NCBI GenBank assembly: GCA_043823825.1
Contig: JBDRTU010000042.1
Span: forward strand, 1 to 6,440
DNA from: JBDRTU01 sp043823825
GTDB lineage: Bacteria; Patescibacteriota; Patescibacteriia; Veblenbacterales; UBA10138
DNA: 6,440 nt
Direction: 5' to 3'
The notes beneath the pieces are model-generated. The model searched no databases. It worked only from the letters and a program-made list of their open reading frames with translations, and was not told the DNA's origin. Every line of letters begins with the position of its first letter. Position 1 is the first letter of the stretch. Below, piece by piece: positions 1 through 6,367 of this stretch. The position numbers were made by a program, and so were the translations under genes.

Positions 1-2
1 CC

Positions 3-986
3 TGGAGAATTTTGTGGAAACATTCCTGGTTGTGGATTTTTGGTTTATTTGCGGCGCTTGCGGCTGGTACGGGCGAGTATGCTACTCTACTTGCCTCTTT
101 TAATAAATTGTCCAGAGAAACAGGGTTAGTAGTGGCTTTAAAGCATTCAATTTACACAAATGAACTGCAACAGCTAACGGTTGGTATAGCTGGTTTTTTA
201 AATCAGCCAATTACGCTAGTCGTACTGATTTTAACATTGATGGCGACAGTTGTTTTGCTGGTGGTGTGGGTAGTTACTGTTTCCCAGATCGCCCTCGTGG
301 AAGCTGCTGGCCGAATAGGGCAAGGCGAGCCAGCCGATTTTAATTCTAGTTTTAAATCGGGCGCTAAACATTTTTGGCCTGTCTTATGGCTTAATATACT
401 TACCAGATTTTTAGTTTATTTATTGTTAATGGTAGCCACCTTACCGTTTTTAATTTCTTATTTAGCGCGTCCAGGTGAGAATTGGGGCTTTGACTGGATG
501 TTTATAATTTCTTTTATTATTCTTATTCCTCTTTCTTTGATATTAGTATTTGTTATTAAATATGCAATTGCTTATGTGGTACTAAAGGGGCGACCTTGGT
601 GGGGGGCTTTAATAGAAGCAATTAATTTATTTTTCCGGAATTGGTTAGTAAGTTTAGAAATGGCTGGCTTGTTGTTTATCATTTATTTGGCCCTAGGAAT
701 GGTAATATACATATTTTTGCCTGCTGAGCTACCGCTGATATTTGCTCAATTATTATATGGGTTTGATTTTATTGTTTTTCTTAGACTACTTCCTTCGTTG
801 TTGATTGTGCTTTTTATTGGCGCAGGTTATGGCGCTTTTCAATATTTAGCTTGGGTTTTGTTATTTGAGAAATTAACTTTAGGTACAGCTTTGTCTAAAT
901 TAGTTCGCTTAACCACAGAAGTACCGGAATTTATAGGCGGATGGTTTATTGCACCAACTAAGCAGACGAGAAAGATTAAGAGGTAA
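3..986 (+). CDS. Uncharacterised multi-pass membrane protein, 5' end cut by window edge
   Basis: Function unknown; an integral membrane protein of the cytoplasmic membrane. The reading frame is open back to the left edge, with an in-frame TTG at 12, but the first readable residues (WRILWKHSWLWIFGLF) already enter a hydrophobic segment. The true start is therefore probably a few codons upstream, outside the window. Counting from the TTG, I see about six hydrophobic stretches, near residues 4-20, 66-92, 121-150, 160-192, 211-236 and 252-288. A short polar loop follows 'SQIALVEAAGRIGQGEPAD', and the tail is basic and probably cytoplasmic (KQTRKIKR). The opening 'WKHxWLWIFGLFA' and the Q-x-A-L-V-E-A segment after the second helix recall, from memory, membrane proteins common in CPR genomes that are loosely related to the glycerophosphodiester phosphodiesterase membrane domain. 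No catalytic motif is visible. The gene ends in TAA, with a possible terminator 11 bases later. It is certainly a gene; the family is a guess. Confidence 0.85.
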   Translation, partial: WRILWKHSWLWIFGLFAALAAGTGEYATLLASFNKLSRETGLVVALKHSIYTNELQQLTVGIAGFLNQPITLVVLILTLMATVVLLVVWVVTVSQIALVEAAGRIGQGEPADFNSSFKSGAKHFWPVLWLNILTRFLVYLLLMVATLPFLISYLARPGENWGFDWMFIISFIILIPLSLILVFVIKYAIAYVVLKGRPWWGALIEAINLFFRNWLVSLEMAGLLFIIYLALGMVIYIFLPAELPLIFAQLLYGFDFIVFLRLLPSLLIVLFIGAGYGAFQYLAWVLLFEKLTLGTALSKLVRLTTEVPEFIGGWFIAPTKQTRKIKR

Positions 987-997
987 TTCGCCCTTAT

Positions 998-1030
998 AGA
1001 GCGAGGCTAAAAAATTAATCTCGTTTTTTA
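998..1030 (+). terminator. Possible weak Rho-independent terminator after the membrane-protein gene
   Basis: Eleven bases after the TAA at 984-986, AGAGCGAG (998-1005) can pair with CTCGTTTT (1020-1027) as an 8-bp stem that includes two G-U pairs. The loop is A-rich and 14 bases long. A run of six T follows the CTCG core (1024-1029). Only the 4-bp CGAG/CTCG core is strong, and the outer pairs use the T tract itself, so this is a modest candidate. Confidence 0.4.
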
Positions 1031-1052
1031 TATTGTTAAAGTTGCGCTTTAC

Positions 1053-1081
1053 TTGTCAGCAACTGAATTTAGATTTAAAGT
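1053..1081 (+). promoter_or_regulatory. Weak candidate promoter upstream of the PilB/GspE gene
   Basis: TTGTCA at 1053-1058 differs from the sigma-70 -35 consensus at one base. With 17-base spacing it reaches TAAAGT at 1076-1081, which matches four of six bases of TATAAT. Transcription would begin only a few bases before the ATG at 1096, giving a very short leader. This is a pattern match in A+T-rich DNA and could be chance. It gains slight support from lying after the terminator candidate at 998-1030 and before a complete gene. Confidence 0.22.
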
Positions 1082-1095
1082 TAAAATAGACGAAT

Positions 1096-2769
1096 ATGTC
1101 AACTAAACTAAAATTAGCGCCTCCTGAGGTTACATCAAAATTTAAGGCCAAGATAACTGATTTATCTTTGGCAAATTTGGAGCGAGAGACCAGGACCAAA
1201 GCCGACAGCTTGGGATTGCCTTATATTAATTTGGCCAATTTCCCTATTGCCCAGGAGGCATTGTCATTAGTGCCCGAAGAGGATGCTCTCCGCTTCAAAA
1301 TCGTTCCTTTTTTATGGAGTGATAATGAAATAAGAATTGGGGTTATTGATCCGCATACTAGCGGGTTGGCAGATTATTTAAAATCGGTTGAAGACGAACA
1401 TCCAGGTCATTATGATCTTTATTTAATTTCTAGTCACAGTTTTGAGACAGCGGTAAAGCATTATGCTGGTTTGGTGAAAATAAAGAAAACTGCAGCGGGC
1501 GTTACTATCAGTAAAGCAGAACTGGAGCGTTTTAAAGGAACGGTTAAGGATTTTAGTAAAGTAAACGATTTGTTGAAACGAGCCAACACCACTGATATGA
1601 TAGCGATTATTATTGCCGGTGGTTTAGAACTGGCGGTTTCTGATATCCATATTGAGGCAGAAGAAGCTGAGATCAAAGTACGCTATCGCATTGACGGTAT
1701 ATTATATAATGTGGCTGAACTAAAAAAGGACGCTTGGGTGCAGCTTATTTCTCGCTTAAAACTTTTAGCTAAATTAAAGATTAATGTGGAAACCAAACCG
1801 CAGGATGGCCGTTTTACTATTTTTTTAGAACAAGACAAGGTTGACGTCCGTGTATCTGCCATTCCAACAACTTTTGGCGAATCAGTGGTGATGCGTTTAC
1901 TGAGGTCTTCCGCCACTGGTTTAAAATTTGAGGATTTGGGTTTAAGAGGAAGAGCCGAGGGAATTTTACAGGAGCAGGTTAAGCGCCCCAATGGCATGAT
2001 TCTAACTTCCGGCCCGACCGGTAGTGGTAAAACCACCACCCTTTACGCTATTTTAAATAAATTAAATGATTCTGAAACTAAAATTATAACCCTTGAAGAT
2101 CCGGTAGAGTATAAATTAGCCGGCATTAACCAAAGTCAGGTTGATCACACTAAAGGTTATGATTTTGCCACTGGTTTGCGTTCAATTTTGCGTCAAGATC
2201 CTGATATCGTGATGGTGGGTGAAATTCGCGACCCCGAAACAGCTGATATTGCGGTGAACGCCGCTTTAACCGGGCATTTGGTAATTTCTACCATTCACAC
2301 CAATTCAGCCGCTGGCGCGGTGCCGCGGCTGTTATCAATGGGGGTTAAACCATTTTTACTAACTCCGGCGTTGAATGCGATTATTGGTCAGCGGTTGGTT
2401 AGGTTACTTTGTCAAAAATGTAAGCAGGTAGCTAAACTGGATCAAGCAACACTGGAGCGAGTTAAGAAAATTTTAAAAGCAATACCTTTGCAAAGCGGTT
2501 ACCAGGTAAATACCAGCAAGCTCACCTTTTATCAAAGTAAAGGTTGTTCGGTTTGTAATAACTTAGGTTATAAGGGCCGAACGGGTATTTACGAAGTTTT
2601 AACTATCACGCCAGCCATAGAAAAAGCCATGCTTTCGCCTAATGCTTCTGAACATCAGTTTGAGGAACTGGCTATTCAGGACGGTATGATTACCATGGTG
2701 CAGGATGGAGTATTGAAAGCTCTGGAGGGTATAACTAGTTTGGAGGAAGTTTTCCGCGCTGCGGAGTAG
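1096..2769 (+). CDS. pilB: GspE/PilB/PulE-family assembly ATPase (type IV pilus or type II secretion)
   Basis: Hexameric cytoplasmic ATPase that powers pilin or pseudopilin assembly at the inner membrane. An N-terminal MshEN/T2SSE_N-like region (about residues 30-135) precedes the motor domain (about 165-555). Visible motifs are R-Y-R-I-D-G (196-201), Walker A GPTGSGKTTT (306-315, Lys312), Asp box LEDPVEY (333-339), Walker B around VGEIRD (374-379, Glu376) and His box STIHTN (398-403, His401). Two zinc-binding CxxC pairs (C439/C442 and C484/C487) are typical of PilB/GspE and absent from PilT-type retraction motors. The 557-residue length is normal for the family. The ATG at 1096 is the first possible start, because an in-frame TAG lies at 1087-1089. 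No Shine-Dalgarno motif precedes it. All catalytic motifs are intact, so it should be active. Sequence alone does not separate PilB from GspE; the pilB symbol assumes a type IV pilus. No pilT, pilC or pilin gene follows within the window. Confidence 0.93.
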   Translation: MSTKLKLAPPEVTSKFKAKITDLSLANLERETRTKADSLGLPYINLANFPIAQEALSLVPEEDALRFKIVPFLWSDNEIRIGVIDPHTSGLADYLKSVEDEHPGHYDLYLISSHSFETAVKHYAGLVKIKKTAAGVTISKAELERFKGTVKDFSKVNDLLKRANTTDMIAIIIAGGLELAVSDIHIEAEEAEIKVRYRIDGILYNVAELKKDAWVQLISRLKLLAKLKINVETKPQDGRFTIFLEQDKVDVRVSAIPTTFGESVVMRLLRSSATGLKFEDLGLRGRAEGILQEQVKRPNGMILTSGPTGSGKTTTLYAILNKLNDSETKIITLEDPVEYKLAGINQSQVDHTKGYDFATGLRSILRQDPDIVMVGEIRDPETADIAVNAALTGHLVISTIHTNSAAGAVPRLLSMGVKPFLLTPALNAIIGQRLVRLLCQKCKQVAKLDQATLERVKKILKAIPLQSGYQVNTSKLTFYQSKGCSVCNNLGYKGRTGIYEVLTITPAIEKAMLSPNASEHQFEELAIQDGMITMVQDGVLKALEGITSLEEVFRAAE

Positions 2770-2773
2770 AGGA

Positions 2774-2802
2774 TTGACTGTTTTTTATAATTATATTAAG
2801 AT
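2774..2802 (+). promoter_or_regulatory. Weak candidate promoter in the gap before the broken gene
   Basis: TTGACT at 2774-2779 matches five of six -35 bases. TAAGAT at 2797-2802 lies 17 bases downstream and matches four of six -10 bases. A perfect TATAAT also occurs at 2786-2791 but has no -35 at a suitable distance. The gap is very A+T-rich, so such matches are expected by chance. If it is real, it would transcribe the gene beginning at 2832. Confidence 0.25.
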
Positions 2803-2831
2803 AATTAATCATTAATATTATCAATTTTGTT

Positions 2832-3454
2832 ATGAGAATACACGATCTTGAGAGATATAGAGATGGCTTAAAAGATTTTAAAACTCAATTCAGCAGGGAA
2901 GAGTTGCCAAAAACCAGCTGTAACTTTAGATGAGTTGCGAGAAATTTGTGGAGAAGATAAAGATTTACAGGAATTGTTAGATGGGGTAACTAATAATTTT
3001 TATGAATATACAGATATTTTATTAAGATATAATATACTATTACTAGAAGAAGAATCTTTTGAAAAATCAGAAAAATTATCTTTATTAGATGATGAAAGAA
3101 AGATAAAACACAATACCATGATAGACTCGGTTAATATTTTAGCTAGAAATATAGGATCAAAAGGTAAAGATAATTCGTGGATTTCCAAAATTAACACCGA
3201 GAGTCGCAATGACTACTCAAGATTAGCCTTAATGAATACTTATTTTGAATTAATAAAACAAGAACAAGAAAAAGAGAATAAAAATAAACAAAGATCAGAA
3301 GCGGTTGATACTCAGTTATCTGCGGTTAGCAACCCAAAAGTTGTCGGATGAAAATTCCAAAAAACTTTCGGAAGAAATGAAAAAAATTAAAGATGAGTTA
3401 CAATTAACTCATCAACGGATTATAGAAATTGGAATTCAAATTCCTCTAACATAA
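2832..3454 (+). pseudogene. Small coiled-coil hypothetical protein gene, interrupted by two +1 shifts
   Basis: Three overlapping frames join into one plausible protein. Frame A runs from ATG 2832 (MRIHDLERYRDGLKDF...) and stops at TGA 2931-2933. Frame B is open from 2872 and stops at TGA 3349-3351. Frame C is open from 3257 and ends at TAA 3452-3454. Dropping one A from the A5 run at 2909-2913 and one C from CCC at 3333-3335 restores about 206 residues. In that product residues 28-138 look globular, with L-D-D-E-R-K-I-K-H-N at 85-94 and S-R-L-A-L-M-N-T-Y-F-E-L-I at 129-141. Residues from about 139 to 195 are charged and probably coiled-coil. There is no signal peptide or membrane segment. The pattern reminds me, from memory only, of the DUF3232 family; function unknown. 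The longest uninterrupted piece is 2935-3351. Composition is about 25% G+C over 2941-3300, well below the flanking genes. It may be a decayed gene, two sequencing indels, or, less likely, programmed frameshifting. Confidence 0.6.
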
Positions 3455-3494
3455 AATAACGCCAAGCTCATTTCAAATAGGATTTGGCGTTATT
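3455..3494. terminator. Bidirectional terminator hairpin between convergent genes
   Basis: AATAACGCCAA (3455-3465) and TTGGCGTTATT (3484-3494) form a perfect 11-bp inverted repeat around an 18-base loop. The left arm starts at the base after the TAA (3452-3454) of the broken + strand gene. The right arm ends three bases from the valS stop (complement of 3498-3500). On the - strand the stem is followed by a T-rich TTATGTT stretch; on the + strand the following bases are less T-rich, though the arm itself ends in TTATT. Position and symmetry favour shared termination for both convergent transcripts. Confidence 0.7.
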
Positions 3495-3497
3495 CAT

Positions 3498-5894
3498 TTA
3501 TAAATTGAAATATATATCAATATTATTATTTGATATTTTTGTCCAGGTTGTTACCGGTTTTTCAGACAAAGTAATTTTGGTATACAAACCAGCGATTAGA
3601 TTCTTATGTTGATTTATTAATTCACGGTGTTTTTTTGATATAATAGCACATCCTATTATTTGATTTTTGGTTATTTTATTTTCCGCGCAGAAATTACGGA
3701 TAGAGGTAACAATATCCTGAATAATTTTCATTTCTTTTTCAGCCATTTCGTCTCGCTTTCCTTGTGCTTGAGGCCAAGGTTGAATCATTAATAATCCTTG
3801 TTCTTTAAACGCTTCTTGCCACAAGGCTTCAGTGACAAATGGAGTAAAGGGATGCCAGAGTTTAAGAATAGTGCTTAGAGTATAAAAAAGAATAGAATTT
3901 TTATCACCCTCCACTTTGGCAATTTCTAAATACCAATCAGCAAGTTCGTGCCAGGTAAAATCATATAATTTTTCAGCTGCCTGCGAAAATTCAAATTTAG
4001 CAATATGATTCGTAACTTCTGAAGTTATAGTTTCCAGGCGCGACAAAATCCATTTATCAGCCAGTGTTTTAGGCTCTGGTTTTCCAGTGTCAGTAGTATC
4101 TTTAATAATAGTTAACAGGATAAAGCGACTGATATTCCATAATTTGTTAATAAAATTTCTGTAACCAGCAATTTTTTCATCATATAATCTAAAATCATTG
4201 CTAGGAGTAGTGCCAACTATCATAGATAGCCGCAAAGCATCAGCCCCATATTTGGCAATCATATTAACTGGATCAATGCCATTACCGAGTGATTTAGACA
4301 TTTTACGGCCTTGTTTATCACGCACCAGTCCGTGTAAATAAACCGTACGGAATGGGATCTGTCCAGTGGTATATTTTGTCATTAGTATCATTCTAGCTAC
4401 CCAAAAAAACAAGATATCATAGCCAGTTTCCATCACATTGGTAGGATGATAAGTTTGAAAATCTTTAGTTTTTTTAAGCCAGCCCAGAGTGGAAAAAGTC
4501 CACAACGAAGAAGAAAACCATGTGTCTAAAGTATCTGGGTCTTGTTGCCAATCATTACCAGCAGGCGGTTCAACGCCAACGTATATTTCATGGCCAGCCT
4601 CAGGCTGGTCAGCCTTGGACCTATACCAAACAGGTATACGGTGGCCAAACCAGATTTGGCGGGAAATACACCAGTCATGCAAATTTTCCATCCAGTGGGA
4701 GTAGACTTTGGCAAAACGCTCGGGAATTATTTTTATTTGTCCAGATTTTACTGCTTCTATTGCTAATTTTTTAAGAGTAGTTTTTTTAAACAACCCAGCC
4801 TTAAATGGTTTATCAACCGCCACAAACCATTGTTTAGAAGGCAAAGGTTCTACTGGCGTGCCACAGCGATAGCAAATAGAAAGATTATGTTTATAATCTT
4901 CAATTTTTTCAACCCGGTTTTCTAAATCTTCTAAAAGTTGCTGGCGCGCTTGTTTAACAGTCAGCCCAGTATAAGCGCCAGCTTGTTCAGTCATTTTGCC
5001 ATCGGTACCAATCACTTCTTTTAGTGGTAAATGATATTTTTGAGCTAGCTCAAAATCAACTAAACTATGGGCTGGCGTAACGCCCACCACACCAGTACCA
5101 AAAGTTGAGTCAATTATTTTGTCAGCAATAACTTTAATTTTTACTTTAACCCTGCCCAATTCAACTTCTAGTTCCTGTCCGATTAATTTTTTATAACGAT
5201 CATCTTCGGGGTTAACTGCCAGTGCTGTATCGCCAATTTTAGTTTCTGGCCTAGTGGTGGCAACAGTTACTGGCCCATAGTTAATATAATAAAGTTTGCC
5301 TTGAGATTCTTTATATTCCACTTCATCATCAGCCAAAGTAGTACCACAGCGATGGCACCAGTTGACAATTCTAGTTCCGCGGTAGATTAATCCGTCTTGA
5401 TACATTTTAACAAACACCTGCCTGACAGTTTGCGACAGACCATCATCCAAAGTATAACGCTCTCTAGACCAGTCGCAGGAAACTCCCATGCCGCGCATTT
5501 GAGTATGAATAGTATTTTTGGAAGTGGCTACAAAATTGTTTACCCCTTTTATAAATTCCTCGCGTCCTAAATCAAAACGTGTCTTTTTTTCCTGCTCCCA
5601 TAAGTTTTTTTCAACCACATTTTGTGTAGCTATAGCTGCGTGGTCAGTACCCGGAACCCACAAAGTTTTTTTACCTAACATTCTATTAAAACGAATCAGC
5701 ATATCTTGAATAGCCAACATTACAGCATGGCCAACATGTAAAATGCCAGTGGCATTAGGCGGCGGCAGGCAGATAGAAAAAGGCTCTTTGGCTTTAGGCA
5801 AATTATCAGGATTAAAATAACCTGAGTCCTCCCAGGTTTGATAAATAGCTGATTCGTATTTTTTCGGCTCGTAAGCTTTTGCTAATTCTTTCAT
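3498..5894 (-). CDS. valS: Valine--tRNA ligase (ValRS)
   Basis: Cytoplasmic class I aminoacyl-tRNA synthetase that activates valine with ATP and charges tRNA-Val. It is 798 residues long. The catalytic core shows P-P-P-N-A-T-G (44-50), the HIGH-type motif HVGH (53-56), G-T-D-H-A (82-86) and KMSKS (531-535). Knuckles C180-H-R-C183 and C341-Y-R-C344 flank the CP1 editing domain, which carries TTRPET (213-218) and V-T-P-A-H-S-L-V-D (272-280). The conserved 'DTWFSSSLW' and 'PTNVMETGYDILFFWVARMI' stretches precede KMSKS. The helical anticodon-binding domain begins near residue 580. The protein ends soon after that domain, so the C-terminal coiled-coil arm of most bacterial ValRS (about 860-950 residues) is absent. 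No frameshift explains this: the terminator hairpin lies three bases past the stop. The ATG at 5894 begins a normal N-terminus (MKELAKAYEPKKYE); no Shine-Dalgarno motif precedes it. It lies 38 bases downstream of tsaE on the same strand. Confidence 0.97.
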   Translation of the reverse strand: MKELAKAYEPKKYESAIYQTWEDSGYFNPDNLPKAKEPFSICLPPPNATGILHVGHAVMLAIQDMLIRFNRMLGKKTLWVPGTDHAAIATQNVVEKNLWEQEKKTRFDLGREEFIKGVNNFVATSKNTIHTQMRGMGVSCDWSRERYTLDDGLSQTVRQVFVKMYQDGLIYRGTRIVNWCHRCGTTLADDEVEYKESQGKLYYINYGPVTVATTRPETKIGDTALAVNPEDDRYKKLIGQELEVELGRVKVKIKVIADKIIDSTFGTGVVGVTPAHSLVDFELAQKYHLPLKEVIGTDGKMTEQAGAYTGLTVKQARQQLLEDLENRVEKIEDYKHNLSICYRCGTPVEPLPSKQWFVAVDKPFKAGLFKKTTLKKLAIEAVKSGQIKIIPERFAKVYSHWMENLHDWCISRQIWFGHRIPVWYRSKADQPEAGHEIYVGVEPPAGNDWQQDPDTLDTWFSSSLWTFSTLGWLKKTKDFQTYHPTNVMETGYDILFFWVARMILMTKYTTGQIPFRTVYLHGLVRDKQGRKMSKSLGNGIDPVNMIAKYGADALRLSMIVGTTPSNDFRLYDEKIAGYRNFINKLWNISRFILLTIIKDTTDTGKPEPKTLADKWILSRLETITSEVTNHIAKFEFSQAAEKLYDFTWHELADWYLEIAKVEGDKNSILFYTLSTILKLWHPFTPFVTEALWQEAFKEQGLLMIQPWPQAQGKRDEMAEKEMKIIQDIVTSIRNFCAENKITKNQIIGCAIISKKHRELINQHKNLIAGLYTKITLSEKPVTTWTKISNNNIDIYFNL

Positions 5895-5900
5895 ATTATT

Positions 5901-5906
5901 AGTATA
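5901..5906 (-). promoter_or_regulatory. Candidate -10 element for valS, implying a near-leaderless mRNA
   Basis: On the - strand TATACT (complement of 5901-5906) matches five of six bases of TATAAT and ends six bases before the valS ATG. Transcription would therefore start at or next to the ATG. The expected -35 position, about 5924-5929, reads TTTAAT, a poor match. The alternative is that valS is simply co-transcribed with tsaE. Confidence 0.25.
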
Positions 5907-5911
5907 GAGCG

Positions 5912-5937
5912 AATAACGCGGAAATTAAAGCGTTATT
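5912..5937 (-). other. Hairpin overlapping the tsaE stop codon, upstream of valS
   Basis: AATAACGC (5912-5919) and GCGTTATT (5930-5937) form a perfect 8-bp stem with a 10-base loop. The stem contains the tsaE stop codon (complement of 5933-5935). In the tsaE/valS direction the stem is followed by CGCTCTATAC, with no T tract. It is therefore not a standard intrinsic terminator for tsaE; it could be a weak terminator, an RNA-processing or stability element, or an element limiting translational coupling. Its arms match the first eight bases of the hairpin arms at 3455-3494. Confidence 0.5.
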
Positions 5938-6367
5938 TTATTTTGATCAGCCGTTCCTTGCTAGTTTTGCCATGATTAAAATTAATAGTAATGGTGTGCG
6001 GAGGAAGCTTTTTTAACTTATCAGCCCATTCAATCACTACTACTGTCTGTTTATCAGTTAAATAATCTGTTAAACCAACTTTTAAAAACTCGCTACCAGT
6101 TACGCGGTAGCAATCAGCGTGGATTAGTTGTTTAATAGTTTTGTGTTTTGCTTGATATGGTTTAAATAACACAAAAGTCGGGCTGGTGATTTTATTTTTT
6201 ACTCCTAAACCCCGAGCTAGTCCTTTCACAAAAGTAGTTTTACCACTACCTAAATCACCGATCAAGGCTAAAGTTTCCCCACCGCGTAAAGTCCTGACGA
6301 GTTGTTGTCCCAGCTTCATGGTTTCCGTAGCATTTTTAGTGTTCTTGATTCTTAATTTTTGCTTCAT
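5933..6367 (-). CDS. tsaE: tRNA threonylcarbamoyladenosine biosynthesis ATPase TsaE (YjeE family)
   Basis: Small P-loop ATPase that works with TsaB and TsaD in threonylcarbamoyl transfer to A37 of ANN-decoding tRNAs (t6A). From the ATG at 6367 the protein has 144 residues. The motifs are T-E-T-M-K-L-G (14-20), Walker A GDLGSGKTT (37-45, Lys43), T-S-P-T-F (61-65), H-A-D-C-Y-R (83-88) and I-E-W-A-D (112-116). All are as expected for the family, and the length is normal. An upstream in-frame ATG at 6406 would add 13 residues (MLTPIGNYGNFRI). I prefer 6367 because TsaE proteins usually begin 10-20 residues before the T-x-x-T-x-x-L-G segment; neither start has a Shine-Dalgarno motif. valS follows on the same strand after 38 bases. 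tsaB, tsaC and tsaD are not in the window. A hairpin overlaps the stop codon. Confidence 0.95.
   Translation of the reverse strand: MKQKLRIKNTKNATETMKLGQQLVRTLRGGETLALIGDLGSGKTTFVKGLARGLGVKNKITSPTFVLFKPYQAKHKTIKQLIHADCYRVTGSEFLKVGLTDYLTDKQTVVVIEWADKLKKLPPHTITINFNHGKTSKERLIKIK

Noticed and set aside
1461..2039. Two - strand open frames of 71 and 118 codons inside the PilB gene
   Set aside because: They run antisense to the motor domain, including the Walker A region, and have no motif or initiation signal of their own.
2801..2820. ATTAAT direct repeats and a TAATATTA palindrome before the broken gene
   Set aside because: Low-complexity A+T-rich sequence; not convincing as an operator or repeat.
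3000..3209. A 69-codon - strand frame within the broken gene
   Set aside because: It is antisense to the charged segment, with a serine-rich, low-complexity translation expected from the reverse complement of Lys/Glu/Leu-rich codons.
2931..3351. TGA reassigned to glycine or tryptophan (as in some CPR lineages) as an explanation of the broken gene
   Set aside because: Reading through TGA at 2931 in the same frame soon meets TAA, and the continuation lies in a different frame. About 1,800 codons of the other genes contain many Gly and Trp codons and no internal TGA, so the standard stop set applies.
4489..4774. Several overlapping open frames on both strands inside valS
   Set aside because: They lie within the conserved core of ValRS, resemble no protein I know, and overlap one another; they are shadows of valS.
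995..5912. Shared 10-mer TATAGAGCGA at 995-1004 and 5903-5912
   Set aside because: In a window of this size a shared 10-mer is expected by chance, and the flanking bases do not extend the match.
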